Below, piece by piece: positions 12,046-19,340 of a DNA stretch of 20,205 bases. Positions within the stretch are counted from its first letter, which is position 1. Every line of letters begins with the position of its first letter. The notes under the pieces are model-generated. The model had not been told where the DNA came from. It made no database searches and worked only from the letters and a program-made list of their open reading frames with translations. The position numbers and the translations under genes were made by a program. Source of the DNA: a virus; IMG/VR virus record IMGVR_UViG_3300031707_000239, positions 1-20,205 of that record. One strand, 5' to 3'.

Positions 12046-13263
12046 ATGGCGAGTCCGATGGCTGTGCAGGACGTTCGGAGAGCAGGTCCCAATGCCGGCA
12101 GGATGCCGGCGCTCCCAGGGGGAGAGCGGATCGCGCAGAAGCAGGTGCTGCTCTCGGGGGGCACCGAGCGGGTTGTGAGCGAGGAGGAGTTGGCGCTCAT
12201 CAACCGGTTCGCGCTCGACCCGCTCACTGCGGATGAGGTGTTCGTGCAGGAGATGGATCTGGCGACGAGCTGGTATGACATCGACTACCAGCGGTTCTCG
12301 CCGTCCGTGCTGGGGGACTTCCAGCGGACGCTGCCCGGAAAGAGCTTGCTGCTCGGGCATCAGTACGACTCGGTCGCGGAGGGGCTCTGGTACACGGCGA
12401 ACATCGTCGAGGTGCCCCAGCCGCCACGGCAGTCGGCACCCTCCCCTGCCCCGCACCAGATGCTGCGCGCGTCGTGGTACACGGTGAAGACCTCCGAGAA
12501 CGAGCACCTGCGGCAGTTGCTGCGGGCGGGCGTCATCCGCTACTGCAGCATCACGGTCGCGGCGCGTGATGGGGGCGACTTGACGTGCGACATCTGCGGA
12601 AAGTCGCTGTTCGGTTGGGACTGCCCGCACATCCTCGGGACCGACTACGAGGGACGGATCGCGACCGCGACCTGGCAGAGCCCGTGCGAGGCGTGGGAGG
12701 GATCGCTCGTCTACCTCGGGGCGCAGTTCGGCTCGGAGTCACGGAAGGTCGCGGCGCGCCAGGCGGCGGTAGCGGCGGCGATGCTGGGCGGCGCGAAGGG
12801 CGGGATCGAGTGCTCGCCCGAGGAGCGGGCCCGGTTCATCCAGGCGGTCGAACGGCTATATGAGTTGGTCGATCAGAAGCTCCCCGATGGACTCCGCGAG
12901 GGCCAGGCGTTTCACGAGATCGCCTGGGAGAATGGGGAGCCGGACGTTCTGCAGGAGATGATCTGGGAGCGCGTACTCGCGCGCTATCCCCAGCAGCTCA
13001 GCAAAGAGGCATTTACCGCGCAGAGGTGGTTCACGCGGGAGGGGCGAGTTCTGTCGCCCGCCAACCGCGCGCTCATCTCTTCGGCAGTCTCGACGATGTC
13101 TGAGGGGCAGGCGACGCTCCAGGATCTGCTGGACGCGACTGACCCGGACCGCGAGGCGGTCATCGCCATGGAGGACCAGCTCCGGGCGGCGCTTGGGTTG
13201 CCAGCGGACAGGGATCCGCTGGAGGCGCTGCGCTTAGCCGCAGCCATGACTACGGCGGCATAG
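12046..13263 (+). CDS. Prohead maturation protease, probably with scaffold tail
   Basis: In this 405-residue protein, residues 50-120 (DLATSWYDIDYQRFSPSVLG, then LPGKSLLLGHQYDSVAEGLW) match phage prohead proteases, with H105 the likely catalytic histidine and IRYCSITVAARD (164-175) around the likely serine S168. A zinc-like insert CDIC (181-184)...CPH (193-195) is seen in some protease homologues. The C-terminal half (about 230-405) is helical and may act as a scaffold that is digested during maturation. ATG 12046 abuts the previous stop; residues 17-26 come from an inserted repeat, so the real conserved protein may begin near residue 28. Its place just before the capsid gene is the standard one. 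Confidence 0.72.
   Translation: MASPMAVQDVRRAGPNAGRMPALPGGERIAQKQVLLSGGTERVVSEEELALINRFALDPLTADEVFVQEMDLATSWYDIDYQRFSPSVLGDFQRTLPGKSLLLGHQYDSVAEGLWYTANIVEVPQPPRQSAPSPAPHQMLRASWYTVKTSENEHLRQLLRAGVIRYCSITVAARDGGDLTCDICGKSLFGWDCPHILGTDYEGRIATATWQSPCEAWEGSLVYLGAQFGSESRKVAARQAAVAAAMLGGAKGGIECSPEERARFIQAVERLYELVDQKLPDGLREGQAFHEIAWENGEPDVLQEMIWERVLARYPQQLSKEAFTAQRWFTREGRVLSPANRALISSAVSTMSEGQATLQDLLDATDPDREAVIAMEDQLRAALGLPADRDPLEALRLAAAMTTAA
12094..12120. repeat. Stem-loop repeat with GCTCCCAGGG tail
   Basis: GCCGGC (12094-12099), AGGAT, GCCGGC (12105-12110), then GCTCCCAGGG. It is in frame in the N-terminus of the protease. The copy at 18311 is nearly identical; the one at 15969 shares the tail with different arms. 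Confidence 0.85.
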
Positions 13264-13274
13264 GGAGAACGACG

Positions 13275-14708
13275 ATGCTCACGGAGCTGGAGAAGGAACT
13301 CCAGAAGATCCTGGGCTGCGACCTGACGGGCGATGATCTGTTGGGCGCGGCCAAGGCGTTCTACGCGAACGCCAACGAGGCGGCGAAGGCGGCATCGGAC
13401 GAGAAGCGCGATGCTGACCTGGCCGCGATCCGGGCGATGGGCGAGAAGCTCGACAAGCACGTCAACGAGGTGCCGCCCGAGGGGCGGAAGCTGCCGCCGA
13501 GCGATGGGCAGCCGAAGAGCATGGGCGACGTGGCGGGGGCGGTAGCTGACCCTCTGCGCCACATGAGCGGTTCGAGCGTGGCCCGAGTCGTGCGGACGAT
13601 CATGGAGAACCGCACCGACGAGATGAAAGCGTTGGAGAAGGGCGCGATCGCCTCGATGATGGAGGCGGCCTGGAAGGGGATTCCGGTCCAGGCCACCCAC
13701 GCGTTCGAGGATCAGTTCGCGAAGTACGCCCCGACCAGCGTGCTCGCGAAGGTGCTCAGCCAGGTCGGCACGGCGGCCGGCGCCGAGTGGCTGCCGACGC
13801 TGATGATGAGCCGGGTGATCGACCTCTACCGGATCAGCGAGTCGATCCTGTCGGAGCACGAGATCATCCCCGGGCTCGGCTACACGAACGAGATCCCGAT
13901 GTGGCTGTCGGGCATCACGCTGTACTACAACCCGCCGTCCTCGGACGATGCGAAGACGACCGGGCGGAAGAGCACGCCAGGCACCGGGAAGCTCTCCTAC
14001 ACGCCCAAAGAGTTTTTCGTTTTGGTGGCGATCGAGGAGCACTTCGAGGAAGATGCCCTGGCGGCGGCACTCACGTTCTTCGACCAGCAGCTCATTCGGG
14101 ACGCGGTGGACAACCTCGACAACTTCATCGTGAACGGGTCGTCCGCGGCAACGCACCTCGACTCCGACATCACGGACCCGAACGATGGGCGCAAGGCGTG
14201 GGACGGGTATCGGAAGTTCGCCTCCGATGCCAGCACGACGCTCGACCTGAGCACGTTCAGCGACGCGAACTTCGAGGCGCTGCTCGTGAAGCTCGGGCGG
14301 TACGGCATCCGGACCAGCCAGTTGCGGGCGATCATCGAGCCGACGGTGGTCTACCCGAAGATCCGGGCGCTGTGCATGACGAGCGCGATCACGAACCAGC
14401 TTGCCGGGTTCCAGAACGGCGAGATCACCTCGTGGCACAACGTGAAGCTCATCAAGAGCGACCACGTCCGCACGGGGCTGAACGCGAGCGGCGTCGTGGA
14501 TGGGATCACGCCGACCTACACCTGTCTGCCGGTGGTCAATGTGACACAGGCGGTCTACGTCCAGAAGAACGACTTCGAAATCAAGCGGGTCGAGGAGTTC
14601 GAGACGGGCCGGCCGTTCGTGCGCATCCGGGTTCGCGGCGCGTTCGTGCCGATCGACCACCCGACCACGCGGAAGACCATCGCGGCGAACGGGATCAAGA
14701 TCAGCTAA
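13275..14708 (+). CDS. Major capsid protein, HK97 fold
   Basis: This 477-residue protein has an N-terminal coiled, charged delta-type region (ELEKELQKILG through about residue 110) that would be removed by the upstream protease. Beyond it is a typical HK97-fold body: APTSVLAKVLSQVGTAAGAE, EEHFEEDALAAALTFFDQQL (the spine helix area), DAVDNLDNFIVNGSSA, then RAIIEPTVVYPKIRAL, and a C-terminal beta stretch RVRGAFVPIDHPTTRKT. ATG 13275 has GGAG 8 nt upstream. Position after a prohead protease and before decoration-like and connector genes supports the call. Subtle alternatives, such as a capsid-like encapsulin, are unlikely in this context. Confidence 0.88.
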   Translation: MLTELEKELQKILGCDLTGDDLLGAAKAFYANANEAAKAASDEKRDADLAAIRAMGEKLDKHVNEVPPEGRKLPPSDGQPKSMGDVAGAVADPLRHMSGSSVARVVRTIMENRTDEMKALEKGAIASMMEAAWKGIPVQATHAFEDQFAKYAPTSVLAKVLSQVGTAAGAEWLPTLMMSRVIDLYRISESILSEHEIIPGLGYTNEIPMWLSGITLYYNPPSSDDAKTTGRKSTPGTGKLSYTPKEFFVLVAIEEHFEEDALAAALTFFDQQLIRDAVDNLDNFIVNGSSAATHLDSDITDPNDGRKAWDGYRKFASDASTTLDLSTFSDANFEALLVKLGRYGIRTSQLRAIIEPTVVYPKIRALCMTSAITNQLAGFQNGEITSWHNVKLIKSDHVRTGLNASGVVDGITPTYTCLPVVNVTQAVYVQKNDFEIKRVEEFETGRPFVRIRVRGAFVPIDHPTTRKTIAANGIKIS

Positions 14709-14713
14709 GCCGA

Positions 14714-14737
14714 GGCGGGGCACAAGTCCCCGCCCTA
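14714..14737. repeat. Stem-loop repeat, CACRAGT-loop family
   Basis: Perfect arms GGCGGGG (14714-14720) and CCCCGCC (14728-14734) surround CACAAGT, then CTA. Compared with 19943 (GGCGCGG/CCGCGCC) the arms differ by a compensatory base pair. It lies just after the capsid stop. Confidence 0.88.
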
Positions 14738-14741
14738 GAGA

Positions 14742-14806
14742 GGGTGAGGGGCCCGCGCGTGGGGACCCTCACCCCGGCCCTCTCCCCGGGGGGAGAGGGG
14801 GAGGAG
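14742..14806. repeat. Double stem-loop, CCCTCACCCC/CCCTCTCCCC family
   Basis: Arms GGGTGAGGG (14742-14750) and CCCTCACCC (14766-14774) are followed by CCCTCTCCCC (14778-14787) and GGGGAGAGGG (14790-14799) with a 2-nt loop. The second hairpin matches the copy at 54-74. It lies between the capsid gene and the decoration-like gene and ends just before the Shine-Dalgarno AGGAGG (14808-14813). Confidence 0.88.
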
Positions 14807-14819
14807 CAGGAGGCACACG

Positions 14820-15242
14820 ATGCTCGACACATACGATGAGCTGGTGCGGACGATCCCGCTGGGCGACTGGGCGGCCGACGAGGACGCCAAACCGCGGGCA
14901 CTGTTGTTCGTGCCGGCGGGGCGGGTGTTCACGGTCGAGTCGGTGCTGATGTCCACCGAGGCGGCGGTCGTGGACCAGGACACCGACTACAACACGTTCT
15001 ACGTTCAGAACAACGTCGCGACCTACTTGGCTGCGGCGGTGATCTGTTCGTTGGCGAACGGGCCGGCTGCCGGCGGTGTGACGATCGCCATTGCGCCGAC
15101 CGCGATGAGCACGCCGGCTGCGACAAAGAAGGTCGTCAACGGCGGAGCGGCTGGAGCGACGATCTACTTCGTCAGCGTGCTGACCGGGGCGGGATTGGCG
15201 GTGCCGTCGCTGGTCGTGCACCTGGTGGGCCAGTGGGCGTAG
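14820..15242 (+). CDS. Probable capsid decoration/virion surface protein, copy 1
   Basis: This 140-residue beta-rich protein starts MLDTYDELVRT and contains LFVPAGRVFTVESV, DYNTFYVQNN, CSLANGPAAG and VVNGGAAGATIYFVSVLTG. It is a clear paralogue of the following gene at 15292, with equal length and the same motif order. AGGAGG lies 6 nt before ATG 14820. Small beta proteins right after the capsid gene are often decoration or fibre-like head proteins; that is inference, as no named family is recognised. There is no signal peptide or membrane segment. Confidence 0.78.
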   Translation: MLDTYDELVRTIPLGDWAADEDAKPRALLFVPAGRVFTVESVLMSTEAAVVDQDTDYNTFYVQNNVATYLAAAVICSLANGPAAGGVTIAIAPTAMSTPAATKKVVNGGAAGATIYFVSVLTGAGLAVPSLVVHLVGQWA

Positions 15243-15248
15243 GTCCGA

Positions 15249-15273
15249 GGGCGCAGCAAGCAGCGCCCCTACG
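15249..15273. repeat. Stem-loop repeat, GGGCGC...GCGCCCCTACG family
   Basis: GGGCGC (15249-15254), AGCAAGCA loop, GCGCCC (15263-15268), CTACG. It lies between the two duplicated decoration-like genes. The copy at 18086 is identical except for one loop base. Confidence 0.88.
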
Positions 15274-15291
15274 ATGAAGGGACAGTGGATC

Positions 15292-15714
15292 ATGCTCGAT
15301 ACCTACGATGGGCTACAGCGGACGATCAACGTCGGGGACTATGGCGCGGATGAGAACAGCAAGCCGCGGTGCATCCTGTTCGTCCCCGCGGGGCGCGTGT
15401 TCACGGTGGAGGCGGTGCACCTGTCGGCTGATGCCGCTGCCGCCGCCGTCGACACCAACTACAACACGTTCTACATCCTGAACAACAGTGCGACCTATGC
15501 GGCCGCCGCGGTGATCAGTTCGCTGGCGAACGGCCCGGCTGCGACGGGGACGGCGATCGCGACGGCGCCGACTGCGATGAGCACACCGGGTGCCACGACG
15601 AAAATCGTGAACGGCGGGGCGGCCGGTGCCGCGATCTACCTCCTGAGCGTCAAGACGGGGAACGGCGCGGCCGTGGCCTCACTGACCGTGCACCTGCGCG
15701 GGAAGTGGAGCTAG
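15292..15714 (+). CDS. Probable capsid decoration/virion surface protein, copy 2
   Basis: This 140-residue paralogue of the preceding gene starts MLDTYDGLQRTINVGDYGAD and shares LFVPAGRVFTVE, NTFYI/V, SLANGPAA, APTAMSTP and VNGGAAGA with copy 1. ATG 15292 is preferred over ATG 15274 because AAGGGA (15277-15282) lies 9 nt upstream and the alignment with copy 1 begins there. Two diverged tandem copies suggest heteromeric or alternative decoration. A virion role is inferred from position. Confidence 0.78.
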   Translation: MLDTYDGLQRTINVGDYGADENSKPRCILFVPAGRVFTVEAVHLSADAAAAAVDTNYNTFYILNNSATYAAAAVISSLANGPAATGTAIATAPTAMSTPGATTKIVNGGAAGAAIYLLSVKTGNGAAVASLTVHLRGKWS

Positions 15715-15719
15715 GTCCG

Positions 15720-15977
15720 ATGGCCGAGTCGATCCGAGTCAGGTTCACGCAGCGGACGCCGTTCAGCGCGGGGCGGGTGTTCGAGGGGGGCGCGGAGGCT
15801 GTGCTGACGGTTGGGGAGATCGCGACGCTGCGGATGGCGTACGGCGATGAGGTGGTGGCGGAGATCCAGGAGGCCCCCCCCTTGGTCCCCCCCGTGAACG
15901 GGGGGGATGACGGGGCGGCCGGCATCCCGGAGCCGCCGGATCGGGGTCGAGGGCGGAAGACGAAAGCTGCAGACTGA
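15720..15977 (+). CDS. Small head-region hypothetical protein
   Basis: In this 85-residue protein, residues 1-50 (IRVRFTQRTPFSAGRVFEGG, LTVGEIATLRMAYGDEVVAE) resemble short phage proteins found between capsid and connector genes. The rest is disordered: residues 53-65 are an in-frame stem-loop repeat (PLVPPVNGGDDG) and the C-terminal RGRGRKTKAAD is basic. The stop TGA is the loop of another inserted palindrome (15969-15984), so the original C-terminus may have been altered. ATG 15720 is 5 nt after the previous stop; a start at 15705 would overlap it. Confidence 0.68.
   Translation: MAESIRVRFTQRTPFSAGRVFEGGAEAVLTVGEIATLRMAYGDEVVAEIQEAPPLVPPVNGGDDGAAGIPEPPDRGRGRKTKAAD
15875..15910. repeat. Stem-loop repeat, poly-C/GTGAAC/poly-G family
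   Basis: CCCCCCC (15887-15893), GTGAAC, GGGGGGG (15900-15906), preceded by a second C run and TTGGT. It is in frame in the small head-region gene and closely similar to 8911-8955. Confidence 0.85.
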
Positions 15978-15993
15978 AGTCTGCGCTCCCAGT
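15969..15993. repeat. Stem-loop repeat with GCTCCCAG tail
   Basis: GCAGACT (15969-15975), GA, AGTCTGC (15978-15984), then GCTCCCAG. The tail is shared with 12094 and 18311 although the arms differ. The TGA at 15975-15977 terminates the upstream gene. Confidence 0.82.
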
Positions 15994-16003
15994 GGAGAGG
16001 ATC

Positions 16004-16591
16004 ATGGCCAGGCTGTACACGACAGAGCCGATTGTGTCGGTCGCGCTGGGTGAGCTGAGCGAGGCGGAGCGCGCCGGGGTGAACGGGATCATCGAGAGCT
16101 GCTCCGAGGCGATCGAGAAGCACTGCGGCCGGTGGTTCATCGCGGAGGCCGGGGTGCGGGTGTTCGATGGCTCGGGGACGCAGAACCTGTGGATCGATGA
16201 CCTGCTCGAGCTGGGCGGCGTGACGATCGACGGGCTGGCGGAGTCGACCATCCTCCGATACCCGCTGAACGAGCTACCTACGACTCGACTGCTGCGGCAG
16301 TATGGCGAGCGGTGGCCAACGGGCTTCCGGATGATTGAGGTCACAGGGCGCTGGGGCTACAGCGAGACGGCGCCGGCGCGGGTCCGCGAGGCGTGCACGA
16401 TGCTGGTGTGCGCTTCGCTGCGGCCGGGCGGGCGGAAGCCCGCCGAGGAGACGCTCGGAGTGAAGTCGATCTCAGTCGATGGGTTCTCGGCGACGTTCGA
16501 GACGGTGACACTCTCGGACGTCAACACGTGGCCACCCGATGTGACGCGGCAGCTCGCGGCCTATCGGCGAATGGCGGTGCACGCGATATGA
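16004..16591 (+). CDS. Head-tail connector (gp6-like adaptor)
   Basis: This 195-residue protein is of the phage head-tail connector/adaptor type that docks on the portal ring. The N-terminal helices LSEAERAGVNGIIESCSEAI and EKHCGRWFIAEAGVRVFDGSG are typical of this family, followed by a beta segment LWIDDLLELGGVTIDG and, later, VTGRWGYSE with C-terminal helices. ATG 16004 has GGAGAGG close upstream. The stop is in an ATGA overlap with the next gene. Its order after the capsid and before head-closure and gp10-like genes fits. Confidence 0.75.
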   Translation: MARLYTTEPIVSVALGELSEAERAGVNGIIESCSEAIEKHCGRWFIAEAGVRVFDGSGTQNLWIDDLLELGGVTIDGLAESTILRYPLNELPTTRLLRQYGERWPTGFRMIEVTGRWGYSETAPARVREACTMLVCASLRPGGRKPAEETLGVKSISVDGFSATFETVTLSDVNTWPPDVTRQLAAYRRMAVHAI

Positions 16592-16971
16592 GGCTGCTGA
16601 GTGGGATCCTCTCGACGATGGTTACGCATGAGGTGACGGTGAAGCGGCCGGCCGGGGCGGATGCCGATGGCCGGCCGGCGTTCACGAGCATCGCGACCGA
16701 GGTGCAGGTGCGGCTGTCGTCGGCGACGGCCCATCAGATCCAGGAGCCGACGCCGCGGTTCGAGTATCCGGTGACGCACTCATTCCGGTGCGCGCTCGAG
16801 TTGGGGATTGCGGCGGGCGATCTGCTGGTGATCACCCGGTCGCGCGCAGGGAACGAGTGGACCGCGGTCACGGGGGGCGCGGAGTACCGGGTGCTCTCCG
16901 CCGAGGAGCCGGCGGGGCTCGATGGGCCGGACCATGTGCACGGGCTGCTGAGCACGCTGGGACTGGGGTGA
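16588..16971 (+). CDS. Head closure / head-tail adaptor protein
   Basis: This 127-residue beta-rich protein contains VTHEVTVKRPAGADADGRPA, EVQVRLSSATAHQI, HSFRCALELGIAAGDLLV and YRVLSAEEPAG, the pattern of small stopper/head-closure proteins (SPP1 gp16 or HK97 gp9-like) that seal the portal after packaging. ATG 16588 is in ATGA overlap with the connector; the stop is in GTGA overlap with the gp10-like gene. Family recognition is mostly by size, beta pattern and gene order. Confidence 0.65.
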   Translation: MRLLSGILSTMVTHEVTVKRPAGADADGRPAFTSIATEVQVRLSSATAHQIQEPTPRFEYPVTHSFRCALELGIAAGDLLVITRSRAGNEWTAVTGGAEYRVLSAEEPAGLDGPDHVHGLLSTLGLG

Positions 16972-17390
16972 GCGGGATGATCACCGCACGGATCCAGGGA
17001 GCGAGCGCGGTCGTGAGTAGGTTACGCGCCATGGGGGCCCATGTGCCGGAGGCGCGGGACAAGGGGCTGGCGCGGGCGGGCTACATTCTGGAGGCCGCAG
17101 CGAAGCGGCAGGTCTCAGGCAGGGCGCTGAACGTCGATCGCGGTGGGTTCCGCAGCTCGATCTACACCGAGTTGAACCCGGGCGTGGTGCGTGTTGGGCC
17201 GACGGTGGTGTATGCGCAGATCCATGAGTTCGGCGGCACATACACGCATCCCAACCTGTTCGGAAAGGGCATCGTCGCACAGATCACGATGCCGGCTAGA
17301 GCGCCGATGGGGAAGGCGCTCGATGAGTGCCGTGACAAGATCCGGGGAGCCATGAGCAGCGCGATCATGGACATCAGGGGCGTGGGCTGA
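16968..17390 (+). CDS. HK97 gp10-like tail/neck protein
   Basis: This 140-residue protein begins MITARIQGASAVVSRLRAMG, then KGLARAGYILEAAAKRQV and VGPTVVYAQIHEFGGTY, with the YAxIHEFGG motif typical of the HK97 gp10 family (tail completion/neck assembly). The C-terminal ARAPMGKALDECRDKI is the usual family ending. GTG 16968 (GTGA overlap) is taken as start; ATG 16977, three codons in, is equally possible. The stop overlaps the next ATG as TGATG. Confidence 0.83.
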   Translation: MSGMITARIQGASAVVSRLRAMGAHVPEARDKGLARAGYILEAAAKRQVSGRALNVDRGGFRSSIYTELNPGVVRVGPTVVYAQIHEFGGTYTHPNLFGKGIVAQITMPARAPMGKALDECRDKIRGAMSSAIMDIRGVG

Positions 17391-18061
17391 TGAGCCTGGA
17401 GTTCGAGCTATTCGAGGGGCTATATGACCTGTTCGTCCCGGTGGTGGCGAAGACCGGGAGCGCGACAGGCACGGCCGACTCGGGCTCAACCCTGACGATG
17501 GTGGACTCCGACCTGACGGGCGCCGATGACGCGTGGCAGTTCGCGGTGCTGCTGTTCACGAGCGGGGACAATGCCGGGAAGAGCCGGGTGATCTCGAACT
17601 CAGTGGCGAGCACCGATCTGCTGAAGTGGCGGCGCGAGCTGCCGCACGCAGTGGAGGCCGCGGACGGGTACACGCTGTCGTTCGGGCGGATGTCCGGAGC
17701 GGTGCTCTATCTCGGGGCGCCGGAGGCATATGGGAACGACGACTTCCTGGCGGTCGGGACGACGCTGGAGGGCAGCGCGGTACACGGGGCATCGGGCTCG
17801 ACCCATCCCCGGTTCCGGGACGAGCCCACGGTGGGGATGCTCTGCGGGATCCCGCTCGAGCATGGGATCGCGAACCTCCGGGATGCGGCGGACTTCCTGT
17901 CGCAGATCAAGACGGTGCTGCAGGTGAACCAGATGGTGTCGCCGGGCGCGGTGCTGGGCGCGATGAAGCGGTACACGATGGACCTCGCGAGCCTGCGCGG
18001 GCAGGGGACGGCGCTCTGGCGAGTGTCGGAGATCGAGGTCGCGGTGGGAGCGTGGACGTAG
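17390..18061 (+). CDS. Tail completion-position protein with inserted beta domain
   Basis: This 223-residue protein lies in the tail-completion position. Residues about 19-100 look like a separate beta domain that I recognise from diverse phage virion proteins: GSTLTMVDSDLTGADDAW, LLFTSGDNAGKSRVISN, ELPHAVEAADGYTLSF. The remaining part (AYGNDDFLAVGTTLEG, GMLCGIPLEHGIANLRDA, VLQVNQMVSPGAVLGAMKRY) would be the core tail terminator-like fold, so the core is split or N-terminally extended. No confident family for the core. A role at the tail terminus is inferred from gene order only. Confidence 0.65.
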   Translation: MSLEFELFEGLYDLFVPVVAKTGSATGTADSGSTLTMVDSDLTGADDAWQFAVLLFTSGDNAGKSRVISNSVASTDLLKWRRELPHAVEAADGYTLSFGRMSGAVLYLGAPEAYGNDDFLAVGTTLEGSAVHGASGSTHPRFRDEPTVGMLCGIPLEHGIANLRDAADFLSQIKTVLQVNQMVSPGAVLGAMKRYTMDLASLRGQGTALWRVSEIEVAVGAWT

Positions 18062-18085
18062 GGCCACCGTGGGGCGCAGGGCAAT

Positions 18086-18110
18086 GGGCGCAGCAAGCGG
18101 CGCCCCTACG
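18086..18110. repeat. Stem-loop repeat, GGGCGC...GCGCCCCTACG family
   Basis: GGGCGC (18086-18091), AGCAAGCG, GCGCCC (18100-18105), CTACG. It is intergenic, upstream of the small gene at 18137. Confidence 0.88.
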
Positions 18111-18136
18111 GGGGCGGCGAGAGAGAGGCGGGCGAG

Positions 18137-18394
18137 ATGCCTGAGTCGATGATGCTGAAGCGAGAGAGGGAGCTGCGGGAGCAGGCTGCCGCGGCGGTGG
18201 CGCCGGACCCGACGAAGCCGATGCGAGGTGGGGCGCGGGACGGGCGAGCGGATGCGATGCTGGCCACGGTGAAGGGGCAGTTCGCGGCGGCGCGTGGGAT
18301 GGCCACAGCAGCCGGCAGGGATGCCGGCGCTCCCAGGGAGGGCGCCATGAATGTCGCCCCTACGGAGATCGACGACGGGGGAGGTGAGGTCTGA
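18137..18394 (+). CDS. Small hypothetical protein between tail genes
   Basis: The 85-residue protein has a charged helical N-terminus (MLKRERELREQAAAAVAPD) and a disordered C-terminus. The last 25 residues are largely two back-to-back stem-loop repeats read in frame. It has a plausible start (AGAGAGAGG upstream, ATG 18137) and its stop is in TGATG overlap with the tail tube gene, which argues that it is translated. No family recognised; it could be a small tail assembly factor or a remnant extended by repeats. Confidence 0.55.
   Translation: MPESMMLKRERELREQAAAAVAPDPTKPMRGGARDGRADAMLATVKGQFAAARGMATAAGRDAGAPREGAMNVAPTEIDDGGGEV
18311..18338. repeat. Stem-loop repeat with GCTCCCAGGG tail
   Basis: GCCGGC (18311-18316), AGGGAT, GCCGGC (18323-18328), GCTCCCAGGG. 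It is nearly identical to 12094-12120 and in frame in the small gene. Confidence 0.85.
18340..18364. repeat. Stem-loop repeat, imperfect GGGCGC...CGCCCCTACG copy
   Basis: GGGCGCCAT and ATGTCGCCC pair with one mismatch around GA, then CTACG. It directly follows the preceding repeat, making a two-family composite. Confidence 0.7.
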
Positions 18395-19257
18395 TGGCGG
18401 CGCCATACCATGGTTTCGATCAGCTCTGGAACTGGAAGGTCGGCGAGGGCAGCTACACGGCGCCGGGACTGATCCAGGGCGGCGGGCGGAACGCATCCGG
18501 CGGGGTGAAGTATGAGCGCGGGGTTGCGGGCGGCGGGACGGGTGTGCCGAAGGGCAAGGAACGCGGGAGCAAGTGCGAGGTGATCGTCAACGCGGACACG
18601 ATCGCGCTGCTGGCATACGCGGTTCGGGCGACCTGGCCGCTGGCATTGGTACCGATCAACGTGCAGGTCGGGAACATCGCGGCGTCACGAGTGGCCGAGG
18701 ACTCGCTCATCAGCACGGTCGAGCTGAGCTGGGAGCCGAACGACGTTTGGCGGGCGAAGTTCGAGACGATGGTCGCGCATGAGGCGGCCGCAGCAGGGAG
18801 CGCCACACAGGCGGCGATGTCCGCCGCCGCGACGTTCCCCAGCGGCATGACCTCGTTCCTCATCGGCGGCGTCGACCTCGTGGTGCAGAAGTTGACGCTG
18901 AAGATCGGGACGGGGGCGCACTACTACGACGGCGGCTCCGCGAAGGACACCGGCGAGGAGAGCGACCCGCTCGGTGTGGTCGGCGGGTGGGAGACCTATG
19001 AGCTATCGGTGACTGGCCAGTTCGATCCTGGGGCCGACTGGGATGTCGGGTACCAGGGGCAGGATGTGGCAGTCGCCTGGGAGTCGATCGACACAGGGGC
19101 CGTGCCGAAGACGTGGGACTTCGGGATCGCCGGGCTGGCATTCGATCCCCTCGACTACGAGGAGGCGATCAAGAAAGGCGACGAGCCGGTGGAGATCGAC
19201 TGCAAACTGACGGGTGAGCGGTCGGTCGGGACGGTCGCGGCGTGGACGTACGTGTAG
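18394..19257 (+). CDS. Probable major tail tube protein
   Basis: This 287-residue beta-rich protein contains SKCEVIVNADTIALLAYAVRAT, LISTVELSWEPNDVWRAKFE, TSFLIGGVDLVVQKLTLKI and YELSVTGQFDPGADWDVGY. This composition and size suit a siphovirus tail tube protein, and it lies between tail-completion genes and the tail assembly chaperones, the standard location. The beta-strand segments VDLVVQKLTLKIG and PVEIDCKLTGER are consistent with the tube fold. ATG 18394 is in TGATG overlap with the previous stop and has GAGGTGAGG upstream. No single diagnostic motif exists, so the call rests on order and composition. Confidence 0.68.
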   Translation: MAAPYHGFDQLWNWKVGEGSYTAPGLIQGGGRNASGGVKYERGVAGGGTGVPKGKERGSKCEVIVNADTIALLAYAVRATWPLALVPINVQVGNIAASRVAEDSLISTVELSWEPNDVWRAKFETMVAHEAAAAGSATQAAMSAAATFPSGMTSFLIGGVDLVVQKLTLKIGTGAHYYDGGSAKDTGEESDPLGVVGGWETYELSVTGQFDPGADWDVGYQGQDVAVAWESIDTGAVPKTWDFGIAGLAFDPLDYEEAIKKGDEPVEIDCKLTGERSVGTVAAWTYV

Positions 19258-19277
19258 GTGGGGAGAGGTGAGGCCGG

Positions 19278-19308
19278 GTCGTCTGAGGAGCGACGACGCG
19301 GCCCCTCC
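19278..19308. repeat. Stem-loop repeat with GCGGCCCCTCC tail
   Basis: GTCGTC (19278-19283), TGAGGAGC, GACGAC (19292-19297), then GCGGCCCCTCC. It is intergenic between the tail tube and chaperone genes. Confidence 0.72.
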
Positions 19309-19340
19309 ATGGGTTCGGGGGAGAGGGAGAAAGGCACGAG

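Noticed and set aside
12984-14723. Long minus-strand open frame opposite the capsid gene
   Set aside because: It is antisense to a clear HK97-fold capsid gene, has R/H/D/P-rich low-complexity translation and reflects GC-rich third positions on the + strand.
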